A stretch of 64,000 nucleotides of DNA from Alopecurus myosuroides (GCA_028641055.1 CM054062.1:274903349-274967348); one strand, 5' to 3'; counted from the stretch's first letter, positions 44,001 to 57,222 are shown. Notes: generated by a model not told the origin, from the letters alone. Made by a program: numbers and translations.

Positions 44001-47000
44001 TTCCCGGCCACGGGAGGCCATTCCGAGACCACCATTGGCTTCGTCGTCCTCGTCTCTCCCTCTGTGACGAGTTTCGTTTGCGCGGAAGCCCGGACGTGGC
44101 CGAATCGGGCCATCCCCTTCATCTCCGGCCGCCGACCGGATATCAACGCCGCTGTCGAATTGGACCTCACCAAGCCTCCTTGACCACTCCATCGTCCTCC
44201 CCTCGCTCCGGTGAGCATAATCGTTTCCTCGTTTCTCTTTCCCATGCCTTGTACCGCACTAGCACCGAGCCACTGTCACCGCCGCCGCGCCGTGCTCGCT
44301 GCCGGTTGACTCCGGCAACCATTTGGTCGACCGCTGCCACCCACAGATTCCTTGTGTCACCCTCTAGCTAGCAGCAGCACTCAATCGTACCAATTCGAAC
44401 TGAATCGGTCGATTGGAATCGAATTGGGAAATCCCCTCCACTGCTGATGCAGTGATGACATCCGCGTGACGTCGGGAAGAATTTCCTTTTTCTTTTATTT
44501 TTTATTTAAAATCGAATATGACAGGGGGGCCCACCTGTCAATTCAAATAATAATAGAAAAATAATTAAACTTAATAAATCAATAACTTTAATTCTATTAA
44601 TCAAAAAAATAAAACTAATATACCAAATTAATCAGAAAAATGTAATTTAAATGATTATGAACTTTTGAAAAATGTTTGATAAACTTTAAAAATTAAATAT
44701 TTTGAACTAAAATTAAATCATTTAAAATGGTGAAAAATAATAAATAATTCATAAAATCAGAAAAATACAAGTTATATGCCAAAATGCTCTAAATGACAGA
44801 TGTAACTCATCTATGATGTTTTTATGGTCATTTGACCATGTTTTCACGTGTGCAATATTTTGCCTAATCATTTAATTCATTTAAAATTAATAAAATAATA
44901 ACTTATTCAAATATTTTCAGATTACATAAAATGTTATATCAAATAAAAGAGAAAAACATTTCCAATTTAAATATGTCAAACATAAAACATTTTGTTTAAC
45001 TTATAAACTTGTTTCTACACATATACTAGAATTCTATTATATTTCATTATGACCAGAAATAACTACCACAATATTATTTTCATTATTAATAAAACCCTCA
45101 TGTTTTCACACCTACTAAAACCTATCATCACAAGTCATCAACAAGTATTGCGATGATAGAGTTAGATGTATTAGTTCATCATATTCAAATAAACTCTTTG
45201 TCATATGCTCTACACTTTTTGAATATAAAACAAAATGTGACTGGTATCTTTTCAATAGTTGTTTTTCATGTGTCATTGTCTTATTGCCTAACCAAGTAAT
45301 CAACATTTCTACTTAAACATGATAACAATTATGTGTTAAGTAAAAGTGAAACACATGTAAGTCTAAAAGAAGCAATAACCACATCACCCCAAGTAATGAA
45401 ACATTTCACCTAAAACCTGTGTGAGTAAATTATCGTGTCAAACGTGGCTTACACTTGTAAGCTGGGGTATTTTCCAGGGTATTTCATGATGCATATCATT
45501 ACTATGCATGTATCATCCTTGCCAGTGTTTTCTGTAGTCCTTACCGGGACTACTTTGCTATCTTTCATATGTCGGAATTGTCTACGTGACCCTCGAACCC
45601 CGAAGACATGGATTATTATTGTTATTTCAATCTCAGGCAAGTTCATCACTTGCTCATATCCTTTGCAGTACTTCATAACAAACTAATTGCAAAAACTCTA
45701 TCGTATTACCACATAGTCTCAAAAGAATGCATGATCTTATTTTTATAATAATATGACTAATTGAATGACTATCCGAGTGGTTGTGTTCTGTTTGGTGGGC
45801 GGATGGAACCATGGTAAGATGAATAGGTCAAAGGAAGGTTCCATCTGCATGGGAAAGCATTACCTAGGATTTAACAACAACTGCCGTCAGGATTCTTGCG
45901 CCGTAAATACCGCGTTGACCATGGGTCTTCTAAGGGGGGAGTAAGTCAGTTGTGATCTTATCTCGTTCGCATGTCAACGGACTGCCAGAGACGTACACTG
46001 TAGGTCTTGCGAGACTACATGCACATGGGTGGGAGCCCTTACGTCCCACAGACTCTGGGGTCTATGAGTGTCTGCCAGGGGCGCGTAGATCTCCATCGTG
46101 AGGGGTGGAATCAGGCGTTCAACCTGCTGGTGGAAATGGGTGGGCATGCGTTGTGCGGAGAAGCACGGTTTGGCTTGGACCAACAACCGGGCCCCACACC
46201 TGAGTGGGAGTGGACAGGATCTCGAGCCTGGTTGTGAAAGATGGTCTTGGTCGCCCATGGATAAAGTAACGCACCTCTGCAGAGTGTAAAAGGATGTGGC
46301 TTGTTACCCCTGTTCCGGGAAGGAGCTACGAACGCCGCAGGAAAGGCAACTCCATGAAGTTCTAGTCCTGTGAAGATCTGGCGGGCATAGTTTTCGGAAT
46401 TAAAAGCAACCTCTTGAAGAACTATTTACAAAACCTTGCATTAGCTTATGACTCTTTTGAGTGTAAAGCTATAGATAGTGCATCAAACCACCCACTATAT
46501 ATCATGAACTTTCTTAGTAACGCTCGTTACTCATTCGTTCCCGTTTGACCCCCTGCTTAGAGTTGATGCCTTAAGGAAGTCGTCATCGTGAAGCCATCAC
46601 TACCTCATGAAGCTAGGTGGAGTCATCTCTTACTTAGCCAGGAAAGCAGCGTCATCAACAACGCTGGTGGAGGAGAAGCTATCAAGGTGTAGATGAAGAC
46701 CATTCTTGGACTTAGTTGTTTCAAGCCATAGATTAGGGCTGACATCAGCCTTAGTGATTTAGTTCTGAGCTAGAGTTACTCTCCAGCTTGGAGCTTCGCA
46801 TTGTTTCTTCTGATGTTTCATTTGTACGAGATATTCTTTGATTCTTCAAAGAGATTCTCGAGATTTTGTAATGAGGTTTGTATCCTATAGTTCTGTCTGT
46901 TCCTGCTATGTTTCTGTTGTACTACTCTGAGGGATGTAATATTCACGGATAAGTCCTTCTGTGAGTATTATGTCATCGACTTGCGCACTACACATGCAGT

Positions 47001-47019
47001 GGTGTGCTGGGTCACTACA
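41062..47019 (+). mobile_element. 5.96-kb solo-LTR-like insertion
   Basis: It starts TGTAACATCCCATTG, ends GTGCTGGGTCACTACA, and is flanked by a perfect 5-bp duplication GCAGG (41057-41061, 47020-47024). The start is not repeated near the end, so I see one LTR rather than a full element. The interior is AT-rich (41062-43780), then GC-rich with a pyrimidine-rich leader (43780-44480), then AT-rich, then mixed. No primer site, polypurine tract or protein domain is visible. The length is extreme for an LTR, matching the long LTRs of large retrotransposon derivatives in Triticeae. Confidence 0.8.
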
Positions 47020-47905
47020 GCAGGTCATCGAAAAAGAAGGACAACACATTGTCGGCTTGATTGGCCATGGCGGGGAGGGGGGGACAAACCAGTGAAATGT
47101 CCTTGCCTCTAAGCACTCAAGCGTATGCGGTAAACTTAAAAACTGGAAATGTGTACCATGTATATGTGGGACTGGCGCATGATTTTCGGTTTACCGCAAA
47201 AAAGGAAAGTGGTACTGTCTATTTCACAGGATTCGATTGAGCAGTTTTTCGCTTGAAACAGCAATGCTACAGTTCATTTACAGTTTAGGGCCCCAAAAAG
47301 TGCCCTAGGTCTTGTACGAGGTCTTTGTGGCCAGGTTGTGAATCAACTTATTTAGTGCCACTTTATGAACTAGTTAATTACAAGGGTGGATTTCATGTTA
47401 GCTGGAATGCAAGCTACCAAGTATAGTTGACCAACATAGATTTTTCCTTCAATCTCCAAGAGATATTATTTAATCCCTCCCGAATGATTAATTCAGAAAA
47501 CATAGCTACGACTCTGGTTAAGTGTATCACATGAGCGAGAAATGGCTCGACTATAGGACCCCACCTGGTACAACCCAGGCCGTGAACCACGTCTAGCATC
47601 ATACACGTGGCAAAAATGTTTACCCAGTTAATCACAATCCCGCTGCTGAACTGGTTCTTTCTCGTTAATCAAATCGTACGATTTTGGATAGGTCCATGAC
47701 TGGATCGTATCGGGCAAGGTCATATAGGATTTTATTTTCCCAATTGCGTAGTGCATATAGGTAGTTCTACGAAGGGCGCTCGGACACCTCCCTGACCGGA
47801 CGGACGAGTGGATGACGGTTCTTCCCGTTGACGCGTGAGTCCCGGTTCTCGCTTTCGGTAGCCAGAAGAAAACACAGAGGGAAAGAAATTTACGACAACT
47901 AGTAA
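47020..47905. other. Host-side sequence between insertions
   Basis: The first 49 bp hold the start of the ORF1-like pseudogene (ATG complement at 47066-47068). I find no gene, RNA or clear repeat in the remainder. Confidence 0.45.
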
Positions 47906-48793
47906 GGGTGTGTTTGGTAGCCCGGGCCAGTGGAGAATACTTATCTGCATTCATACAAGCCGAACCTAGCCAGGCTGAGTTTAGATTTTATCACGCGTTT
48001 GGTAGGTCGTATTTGGTGAGACGTGTGGAGTGCATCTCATGTTTGGTGGGTTGTATGGAGGAAGGGATGCTGAGGAGGTCCGAAATTTACACAGAGACCC
48101 CTGAATACAAAAATGAACTGCAATCGAGTCCCTGTATACAAAATAAAAAGCAATCGAGTCCCTGCAAACAGAAATAAAAAAACGCAATCGAGTCCCTGGC
48201 TGGCTATGGCGGAGCTGGTCACGGAGGCGCTGGCAATGGCGGTGCTGGCCGTCGAGGCGCAGTGCTCGTCGGTGCTGTCTCGTCAAGGCGGAGGCGTTGG
48301 TCGTAGTGAGGCAGTCAAGGCGCTGGTCGTGGCGAGGCCAGCCTGATGTTGTTCCCGCGCGTCACGACAATGCATCTGCTGCTATGGCGGCGAAGGCAGG
48401 CGACAGAGGACGGCATAGAGGAGAAGTCGGCGGAGGCCAGAGCCCAGGAGGAGGCGCCGGAGTCTGGCGCCCAGGAGGAGGCCAGCGTTCGTTTGGGCGA
48501 AGGAGGCGGCAACTGTGAACCAGCGACACAGCGGGTTGGGTGCGGGGGAATGAGGGGTGGGGCAATTGACCCCTCCGTTGATTACGGTCCACGTGCGGTG
48601 CGCGGGGGGATTTTCCGGGCGAGGTCAGCCCTGCCCAGCTGCGAAGCTCGATTTCTGCTTCTCTCTCGAGCAGAGCTGAGAGGCGTTTTTGGCGAGGTGG
48701 GCAAGGGCCAAGGCACACAACACGGGCTACCAAACACAAAAATCTGGGGCGGGTGGAGATTTTCTCAGGACACCCGGGCTACCAAACACGCCC
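47906..48793. mobile_element. Non-autonomous Harbinger/Tourist-type element
   Basis: 888 bp with termini GGGTGTGTTTGGTAGCCCGG and CCGGGCTACCAAACACGCCC, and TAA target duplication (47903-47905, 48794-48796). The interior contains three spaced copies of GCAATCGAGTCCCTG (48119-48199) and GC-rich sequence with open frames but no domain. Confidence 0.85.
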
Positions 48794-48846
48794 TAAGAGT
48801 ATGAGCCCGCGAGTGCATGCACGTATACACTACTACTATAATACTA

Positions 48847-48891
48847 CTCCCTCCGTTCCTAAATGTAAGATGTTTTAGCCATTTTCCATAT
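48847..48891. mobile_element. Left part of a Stowaway MITE split by the copia-like element
   Basis: CTCCCTCCGTTCCTAAATGT after TA (48845-48846), running to CATAT at 48887-48891. The MITE resumes at 59763 after the 10.9-kb insertion (CATATACACACATTTC, then AGACAACTTTTAGTGCACAT), matching the general plan of a common Triticeae Stowaway. Its right terminus is not in the window. Confidence 0.75.
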
Positions 48892-51418
48892 TGAACGGAC
48901 AACGACGTCGCCTAGAGGGGGGGTGAATAGGCGATAAAAACTTTTCCGGTTAATGCTTACAAAATGCGGAAATAAACTAGGTGTTTAAATTAACAAGCAT
49001 ACAACCCAAATATTCTAGGGTAAACTAGATGAACAAACAACTTATGCTAAGCAAGACAAGTAACAAGGTGATAGCAAGATATATAACTTCAAGCTCGAAG
49101 GCTATCACAATGTAAATTGCATAAGTAAAAAGCTCGGGTATAGAAATAACCGAGGCACACGGAGACGAAGATGTATTCCCAAGTTCCTCCCACAAAGGGA
49201 AGTACGTCTCGTTGGAGGGGTGTGAGCTCACCACGAAGGCCTACTCAACGCCACAAAGGCCTCACCCTATTCTCCGATGAACCCCGTCACAAAGGCCTAG
49301 TTCACCTTCCACTATTGGCAACCTTCAAACCCGAGGCACGCATCCACAACTCAATTGGAGGCTCTCGGTGTCACCACAATCTTGGGGCACGCATCCACAA
49401 CTCAATTGGAGGCTCCCAAGAACACCACAAGTCGTCTAGGGTCCAAGACCTAAGAGTAACAAGCTCACAAACTTTCAACTTCCACGAATCCTCGTGGAGA
49501 GAGCAAACCGATGCAAATGGCAAGAGCACAAGTGCTCAAATCCTTCACTCTCAAATTCCAACAAAGCAACAAATGCTTATGGGGGAATAAGAGAGGAAGA
49601 ACAATGGAGAAACACCAAGAACTCCAAGATCAAGATCTACTAGGTTTCCCTCACTAAGAAGGAGAATGGATTGGTGGAAATGTAGATCTCGATCTCCTCT
49701 AACTTCTCCCTCAAAGATATGCAAAAATCACTGGAGGGATTGAGAGAGGAGCAAGCTTTCCAAAGTCAACAATGGTGGAGAGAAAGAAGAAAAACGGGTT
49801 GGGGAAGGCTTGGGGGCTTTGGGGAATAAAACCCCTTAAATATGGGCTCAAAACTAGCCGTTTTCTGCCCAAAACGCGTCCAGGCCGGATTGGTCCGGAA
49901 TATTCCGGACCCCCGAAATATTCCGGATGCAAACAGAGCTTTTTCCCGTTATGGCCGGAATGGCCCCGGAATATTCCGGATGCAAAAACTGAGACTGACA
50001 ACCGATACGAGAAATGCTATAACTTTTGCATACGGACTCCGTTTTCGATGTTCTTGGGCTCGTTGAAATTGCAACGACGAGAACTATAAGAATATGCAGA
50101 GAAACATCATTGTCCATGAATGGAAGATAAAACCAAATGGGTAAAGGTTTAGACCTCTCAAATAGGAACACCCGGTAAAACCTCCAACACGAAAACACAC
50201 ATAACTTTTGCGAATGAACTCCGAATAAGGTGAAATCAAAAGGGTTGGAAAGGTAATAACAAGGACTATCCAAAAAAAAGGAATGGAGAAGTTACCACAC
50301 ATGTAAGGTGTGGAAACATTCTAAAAACTGAACCGGATATTTTCACCACCGAAATCGCAACAAGTTTTTCTTACCAAAACCGTTTTCGAGAAACCTTGGC
50401 TTGCCATGAAGATCATGACAAGCACTAAAACCCAAAGGAGACAAAATCCAAATAAGAACCAAGAAAGATGATATGCAAGTATGCAAAGGTTTGAGCTCTC
50501 CACAACAATTCGATCACGTTACTCACTTGAGAGCCCCTCTTGATAGTACGACTATCTATCCTATAACCCGGTCTCCCGAAGACACGAGACCGGTAAAATA
50601 GAAAACCTATCAAGATTATATTTTTGACTTGAGCATTCCACTTGAGCTCGATGATGGTGATCTTGACTCTCTCAAGTTGGATCTTCTTTCTTGATTGCGC
50701 TTGCTAGCACAAACTCCGCTTGATGAAGACTTGCAAGTTGCTCCCCCATACACCATTATGGGAGAGACTAGCTCCCCCATACACCATTATGGGAGAGACC
50801 CTTCGGCAAATCTTCACAAGGCCACAATCTCCAAAAGGGTGGCAAGCATCAAGCATAGGATATCTTCTAGATGCTTCACTTGAGCTTACCACGTCAAGCT
50901 AGATGACGAACACCGCTTGACGACGACAAAGACCATGGGCTAAATGAAATCTTCCTTTTGGTCCATGCTCATGGAAAGATACCTAACCACAAATAGAGAT
51001 GCGACACACACATATATAATGGGTTAGTTCACAAAGCTATATTGACAATTGCTTACCATACCATGAGATACACAATCCCACTTGGTACAATTTGTAGCTT
51101 TGTGTGTTGATCGCTTCCTTGATCAACCTTGTATCTTTGCTTCTCACTTCTAAAGATGATGTCTTGAAGATGATAATGAAAGATCACCTAATCCTTTTCT
51201 TCAAGACACACTAGCAATAAGCCCAACTCAAACCATGACCATTCTTGATATAAATCCTTGAATGTAACAATGGCCATCAAGGAAGCTAATAGAGTTCAAC
51301 ACATGAACTCCATTATTTCCTATGGACAAGATCTACAAAGATAACTCAATGCAAACATTAGTCCATAAGGATTGTCATTAATTACCAAAACCACATATGG
51401 GGGAACCATGCACTTTCA
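48892..51418 (-). repeat. 3' LTR of the copia-like element
   Basis: 2527 bp. On the minus strand it starts TGAAAGTGCATGGTTCCCCC and ends GTTGTCCGTTCA. It is preceded on that strand by the purine tract AAAATGGGGGAGAT (51419-51435). It contains a 27-bp tandem duplication near 50742-50800, each copy with a TCCCCCATA/TATGGGAGA dyad. Confidence 0.95.
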
Positions 51419-54400
51419 ATCTCCCCCATTTTGGTAATTGATGACAATCCCTTTTTATGAGGGTTTATATGATGAATTAAGCAACCATGCAAAACAAAGA
51501 GCAAGGATGCAATAGCATGGAAAGGCAAATGCTTAAGAACGAAACTAAAGCATAAACCAAATTCCCTTAAACCCTCTAAACTTCTCCCCCATTGGCATCC
51601 ATTGCCGAAATGGGCAAAAAGATTAGAAGGCCAATATAGTAAGAGCTCTCCCATAGTGTATGCATTCCTCATGATATGAGTGAAATCAAGTGCATATCTC
51701 CAACTATGAATATATGGAGGGAGATCAAACTATATTGAGGATCCAAAGATTTATAAGCAAAGTAAAATTGAAGGATACTTTCACAAAGAAGCAACCAACC
51801 ACAAGGATCCGAAAAACTGATTGACCAACATCAATATTTTGATAGGATCAACCAAGTGTTCTAGAAAATCAAGAGGGAACTCCCCAAGGTACATGCACAA
51901 TGTTAGAAAATCAACATGGAATCATCACTCCCTTCTAGATAATTTTGAACACAAACAAGAGCAAGATAATAGATTGGAGATGAAGCAAAGCAACTTGCAA
52001 ACAAACAAAAGTTGAGCAATGAAGATCAAGAAGTGACAAATAAATACTTACTCAACCGAAATAGATGCGTGTGACAAGGAAAAACATTTTTAGGAGACTA
52101 ATAGGATGATAGAATCATCAACATAGTCTTTCAATATAGGAGGCACATAGTGCATATCATGTCTTTCCCATACACACAAACCATCAAATGATAAAACACA
52201 TAGGTCCACAAGCTTATTAAGATGCAAAAGGAATACCAAACCAAAAGCAAAGCTTGTGCCTTTTAGGAACCACAAAGGAATATAAAGCAATAGAAAGTGG
52301 TCACTAAAGAAATAGAATATCAATTAAAGATGTAACTATTATCGTGTGTATAAGTTTCTAAGTGGACAACAATCACAAAGATATATATCCACAAAGAAAC
52401 ATGCACACACAAAATAGGTACAAAAGATGAAGAACATGATATCCAAGAGAGGTTCATTAATATACCAATAAGATTTTTGCTTGAAAGCAAAGCACTAAGC
52501 TTAGTTTAATCTTAAGGGGATATAGATGAACACACAAAACTCATCAAAGCATCACAAATATCACAAGGGAAAAGTGATAGTTGGAATGCTTCGAGAAAGG
52601 TAACGCAAATCACAAAAGATTCAAATGGTTTTTTTTTTTGAGAATTCATCAATATTGCATATGAGATACTTCAAGAAGAAGTTGCTAGATTAAACTACTT
52701 AGGATTGGTGAATCATGGAAATGATTATAAATATCCCCTTAGTATGTAATCATCCCGGCTTACTCATAGTTGCAATAAAGATGCTTTTGATAAGACATTT
52801 GCAAGAACCAAATGAAATGCAACAAAGGGAAATCATGCGAAGATGCAACCTACACAAGGTTGAAAGCTAGAAATGTATGCATGAGATAGATACTTGTTAC
52901 CGAGACGACATTGGTGATGAAGAGGATGCGAGTGTGATAATCATCGTAGCTTGACTCCTATAATACCATGGTGAGAACACCTTCCTTATGAATGGAGCAA
53001 GCAACCAATGTATCTCCATTGTACCTAAAACCAAAATTCAAGTACAAAATGGTACCCAAACTCATTGGGTCCGAAGTAGTTAGAACAACTAGAATACATA
53101 GGACAAACTCCACATAAATATGTGCATATTGATATGAATTTGAATATCATGCACATCTTAGCCATTTAGGATTTGATGGAGTTTATCCTATATATTGGAT
53201 CAACGAAAGTAAGCATGCCAAAAGATATATAGTAAATATGCATGCACAAAACTTTCAAGAACCAAAACAAGATACAAATTGGACAAAGAACTAATTAAAC
53301 CAAGAAGCCACTCACAAGAGTGAAAAGAAAGATAATTATCCAAATATATCAAGACCCAAATCAACACATGATTGAGGAAACCAACATAGAGAGGATACCA
53401 AAAAAACATAAAGGAGTGAACAAACCCTCTACACTTTTCATGATAGCACACAAAGTACCAAGACGAAAAGTGTTTGTCTTCCAAAGAGACAAGTCATTGG
53501 GATAAAATGCAAATTTAAAGACAACAAGTGTTCAAACGCATATAGGATAGTTCTTCCAATAATAGTGCATTATTTATGATCTTGCATTTGAATACAAAAT
53601 GCACACAATGGAATCATTACTATCCATATATATTATTCAAACACTAGTCATGTTTAAATAAAACCAATTAGATGCAATACCAATTTAAAGAATGGTGATC
53701 TACTCAATGTAGGATAGCTTCCCCAAGAATAGTGTAACCCAAACAAGTATGACTTTGAACACAAGTGCACAAGTATGGGATCATTGCTTTTCCTAACTCA
53801 AGAAAGCATAAAACATTTTTTTTGAGTAGAGCAAGGAAGACACAAAGGAGTTTGAACCAAACAAAATCCTTGGCAAGAAACAAGGCAATATTAGAGCAAT
53901 GGCCAAAGTAAATATGATCAATAAACTTACCACAAATTATTATAATTTGTCAAAGACAAGAGATGTATGGAGATATTTCTCGGCGGTAGATTTGTTCACA
54001 ATCATATTCACAAAACATAAGCATGTGGTAAAAAATAGGAATGAAAAACATGCTTAGATAGAGATTCTTGAAGGCTTCAAATAAAACTCGAAAAAGCAAG
54101 GCAACAAGAAACTCTCTTATAAACAAGATACCAAAGAAGAGAGACACAAGATATTTTAAGAAAATATGGAACTTGTTTGAGAAACATGCCACTTAGGAAC
54201 AAGATAACTAGAATATCAACTCTAGGTGGAAATACCTCACATGTTCACATTTTCTAGGCTTGTAATATGCACATAGCTTATTACTCCCCCATAATGTGAT
54301 AATTCATTTTTTTAACAAGAGGCAAAAAAAAAGTAAATTCAACTAAAGAAAGTTAATGGACATTTAGAAATGAATTTCTCATGAGAATGACATACCAAAT

Positions 54401-54858
54401 AGAGAATAGATAATATTGATATATCAACACTAAGTGGTATTCCTCATGTACACACATTTTAGGATAGTAAAGTGCAAAGCATATTACTCCCCCAAAATGG
54501 GATAGTCCATTAATCTCCCAAAGAGCCAACTAAGATAAGCAATGAAAGCAATGAAGGCTCAACACAAAGAACACAAGTACATGGAGTGCAAACCAACAAA
54601 CATAACTAGATTACTCAAGATAGGTAAGTAGGAAGCACAACATATACAAACACATGCTAGAAACAAAACTAACATATGCAAGGGAGCAAGCAACTTTCAA
54701 TGTATATAGAATTAAATACAAGTTACCGCTTGGAGGAGCAATGGGCAAGATATATATATAATCCAAGTGACTTGGCTTGAGGAAATATAATTGATGAAGA
54801 TCCCTTAATTCTTCATAAAATAGCCAAGTCTCCAATGCCCTCCAGCTCCACCTATTGA
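51419..54858 (-). other. Non-coding internal region of the copia-like element
   Basis: 3.4 kb of AT-rich DNA. I looked on both strands for integrase, RT and RNase H signatures (for example YVDD, FTKPL or GPK-like motifs) and saw none. ORFs are short and without features. It may hold packaging or dimerisation signals. Confidence 0.6.
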
Positions 54859-57168
54859 TCAAGTTTGAGCTTGTTGGTCCCCAACCAAGTTGGGTCCTAA
54901 GAGGTTAGTCACAATAGGTTTGGCAACCCAAATGGTTCTTTTCTTGACACCACTTGGAGCACCAACATACTTGGCAAACACATTGCCCACATTATCCTTC
55001 CTAATAGAATAAACATCATCAACAAGGATAGGGTTGGATAATGTACCATTAGTGCATGAAGAAGCAAAGTGTCCCTTCTTGCGACAAAGGTAGCAACATC
55101 GACTCTTTTCTTTCTTCTCAATAGGCTTCTCAACAAGAGGAGCATTGGCTTGAGTCTTCTTAGGAGGTGGCCGTTGTTCAACTCGTGGTTGAGCATGAGA
55201 TTGAACAAGAGGCCTCTTCCCTAGTTGCTTCTCACTAAGAGGCTTCTTCTTCAAAGGGCAAGATCTAACATGGTGCCCTTCAATCTTGCACTTGAAGCAA
55301 ATAATCTTGGCCGAATCTTTGACTTGTTCTTGGCCCTTCTTCTTGTCAATAATGGACTTGTTCTTGAGATTGGAGTTGAATCCAAGTCCACTCTTGTCAT
55401 TGGGAAGTCTTCGCACTCTCAACATCTTGTCAAGTGTGGAACTCTCTTCATGACACTTTTCCAAGTCTTTCTTCAAAGAAGTGACTTGGGCCTTGAGCTC
55501 TTTAATTTCCTCTACATGGTTAGAATCAACACAAGAGCTAGAGGAAGTAGATGCTTCATTGTTAGAGCAACAAGGCAAGGAAAGCAATTCATCACAAGAT
55601 GTAGAAACATTATGGGAGGATGAATTACTAATACGAGCACAAGTCAATATAGCATTATTAGAAGATATTGTGCTAGTAACCACATGAGGCTCACAAGATG
55701 TTACCTTTGTAGTGATAGCCTCAAGAGCTAATTTTAGCTTGGTATGAGATTCTAGAAGATCCTCACGAGAGCTAGATAGCTTTTCATGACTTTCTTCCAA
55801 TTTCCCATACTTGCTAGTCATTAGCTCAAGTTGAGCCCTTAGCTCAACATTCTCCTTCAAAATAGATGCTTCACAAAATGTGGAGTTAGTAGCACAAGCA
55901 TTAATTGAAATAGAAGAAGATAACTTGGCAAGCTCATTATTTAACCTAGAGTTTTCTTCAATTAGATTAGCATTGCCAACAACAAATTCAACCTTTTCAT
56001 TTTTAAGCACTTTATATTTAGCATGGGTATGGTCACGTGCTTTAGTGAGATAGGCTATTTGTTCATTATAGAACTCCTCAATAGATTCAAGTTTCTCCTC
56101 AAGAGTAACTCGGAGCTCATACTCTTCCTCAAGAGACATAGTGAGGGATGCCTTTTCATTGGCATCACTTCTTTCAATCTCACCTTTCTTTTCAATGATT
56201 TTAGCGCTATAAATAGCAAAAGCCAATATTTCACTAAAAGGAGTGATAGCTTTACTACCTTTAGGGAGATCAATAAGAACCAACTCACCCTTCTCCATTA
56301 AAGAGTCTTCGTCCTCATACTCTCCATAAAATATATCCTCATCCTCATCATCACAAGATGTAGTGGGTTCCAAAGGTGGTGATACCTTTGAATCCCTAGC
56401 CATAAGGCACATATGAGAAATGGATGGCGATGATGAAGATATACTAGAAGAGCCATTAAGGTCCATGTCTTGTTCCACAAAAAAGTGGGATTCCTCTAAA
56501 TTGTTAGCTACACAAGTACTAGAGGAAATGGAAGCATTATTTTCATGAAAACAAGACATAGGAAGCATATCATCATGAGATTTAGTTAAACAACTATTAC
56601 ATGATATGCAAGGACTATCAACACTAGCATGTATGGAATTTTGAGTGCTAGAAGATATTAAGTCCAAAGATAGATCATTGCAATGGGATAGAGATGAAGT
56701 ATAGTCAATAGCAAATTCACTATTCACAATGCAATTTCTATCAGCACTCACCATATCATTACCTTGTGACAAATCACATGTTGGTGGAGTGGAGAAAGAT
56801 GTGAACTCATCACGGCCGGAAGTGGATGGAGAACAATCATCCTCAATAATATTGGACACATCATATATATCTTGAAGTTTTGTCCATAGCTCATGAGCGT
56901 TCCGAAAAGGCTTGATTGATTCAATGATTACATCGCTCAAAAAGCACAAGAGACCATTAGATACAAGAGTATCGAGATAAGAGTTTTCCTTATCCTCTAA
57001 AGATAAATCTTGAGAATCCTTTGGAGGAGGAAAATCCATATCTACAATTCTCTTAACATACTTTGGACCCATGTCCGTAAGAAATTTAAGAATGCGAATT
57101 TTCCAAACATCAAAGTTTCTACCATAGAATATAAAAGCGGGATCATGTTCTATTTCTCTAAACGACAT
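54859..57168 (-). CDS. Intact gag protein of the copia-like element, 769 residues
   Basis: The start MSFREIEHDPAFIFYGRNFD is 41 bp inside the primer site. The N-terminal part (20-115) has the copia gag core (FDVWKIRILKFL, then ELWTKLQDIYD). A long Ser/Asn/Asp-rich linker follows, then a coiled-coil region of about 300-600 rich in Glu, Leu and Lys. Two CCHC zinc knuckles follow: C624-C627-H632-C637 (CFKCKIEGHHVRSC) and C692-C695-H700-C705. The end (RTIWVAKPIVTNLLGP) resembles the linker that precedes protease and integrase in full copia polyproteins, here closed by a stop. Its role is RNA binding and particle assembly. It is far longer than ordinary copia gag. No stops or frameshifts are visible. 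Confidence 0.88.
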   Translation of the reverse strand: MSFREIEHDPAFIFYGRNFDVWKIRILKFLTDMGPKYVKRIVDMDFPPPKDSQDLSLEDKENSYLDTLVSNGLLCFLSDVIIESIKPFRNAHELWTKLQDIYDVSNIIEDDCSPSTSGRDEFTSFSTPPTCDLSQGNDMVSADRNCIVNSEFAIDYTSSLSHCNDLSLDLISSSTQNSIHASVDSPCISCNSCLTKSHDDMLPMSCFHENNASISSSTCVANNLEESHFFVEQDMDLNGSSSISSSSPSISHMCLMARDSKVSPPLEPTTSCDDEDEDIFYGEYEDEDSLMEKGELVLIDLPKGSKAITPFSEILAFAIYSAKIIEKKGEIERSDANEKASLTMSLEEEYELRVTLEEKLESIEEFYNEQIAYLTKARDHTHAKYKVLKNEKVEFVVGNANLIEENSRLNNELAKLSSSISINACATNSTFCEASILKENVELRAQLELMTSKYGKLEESHEKLSSSREDLLESHTKLKLALEAITTKVTSCEPHVVTSTISSNNAILTCARISNSSSHNVSTSCDELLSLPCCSNNEASTSSSSCVDSNHVEEIKELKAQVTSLKKDLEKCHEESSTLDKMLRVRRLPNDKSGLGFNSNLKNKSIIDKKKGQEQVKDSAKIICFKCKIEGHHVRSCPLKKKPLSEKQLGKRPLVQSHAQPRVEQRPPPKKTQANAPLVEKPIEKKEKSRCCYLCRKKGHFASSCTNGTLSNPILVDDVYSIRKDNVGNVFAKYVGAPSGVKKRTIWVAKPIVTNLLGPNLVGDQQAQT

Positions 57169-57208
57169 CGTACTCTCTAGGATGTAAATCCTAATAAAGA
57201 GAGACGAG

Positions 57209-57222
57209 GCTCTGATACCAAT
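57209..57222 (-). other. Primer-binding site of the copia-like element
   Basis: On the minus strand ATTGGTATCAGAGC directly follows the 5' LTR. TGGTATCAGAGC is complementary to the 3' end of the initiator methionine tRNA, the usual primer of plant copia elements. Confidence 0.93.

Noticed and set aside
48346..48804. 152-codon ORF in the Harbinger-type element at 47906-48793
   Set aside because: No domain, low-complexity composition, and it runs beyond the terminal inverted repeat.
50730..50805. Repeat pair resembling a CRISPR-like repeat
   Set aside because: Two adjacent copies with no spacers, in a plant LTR, present in both LTRs.
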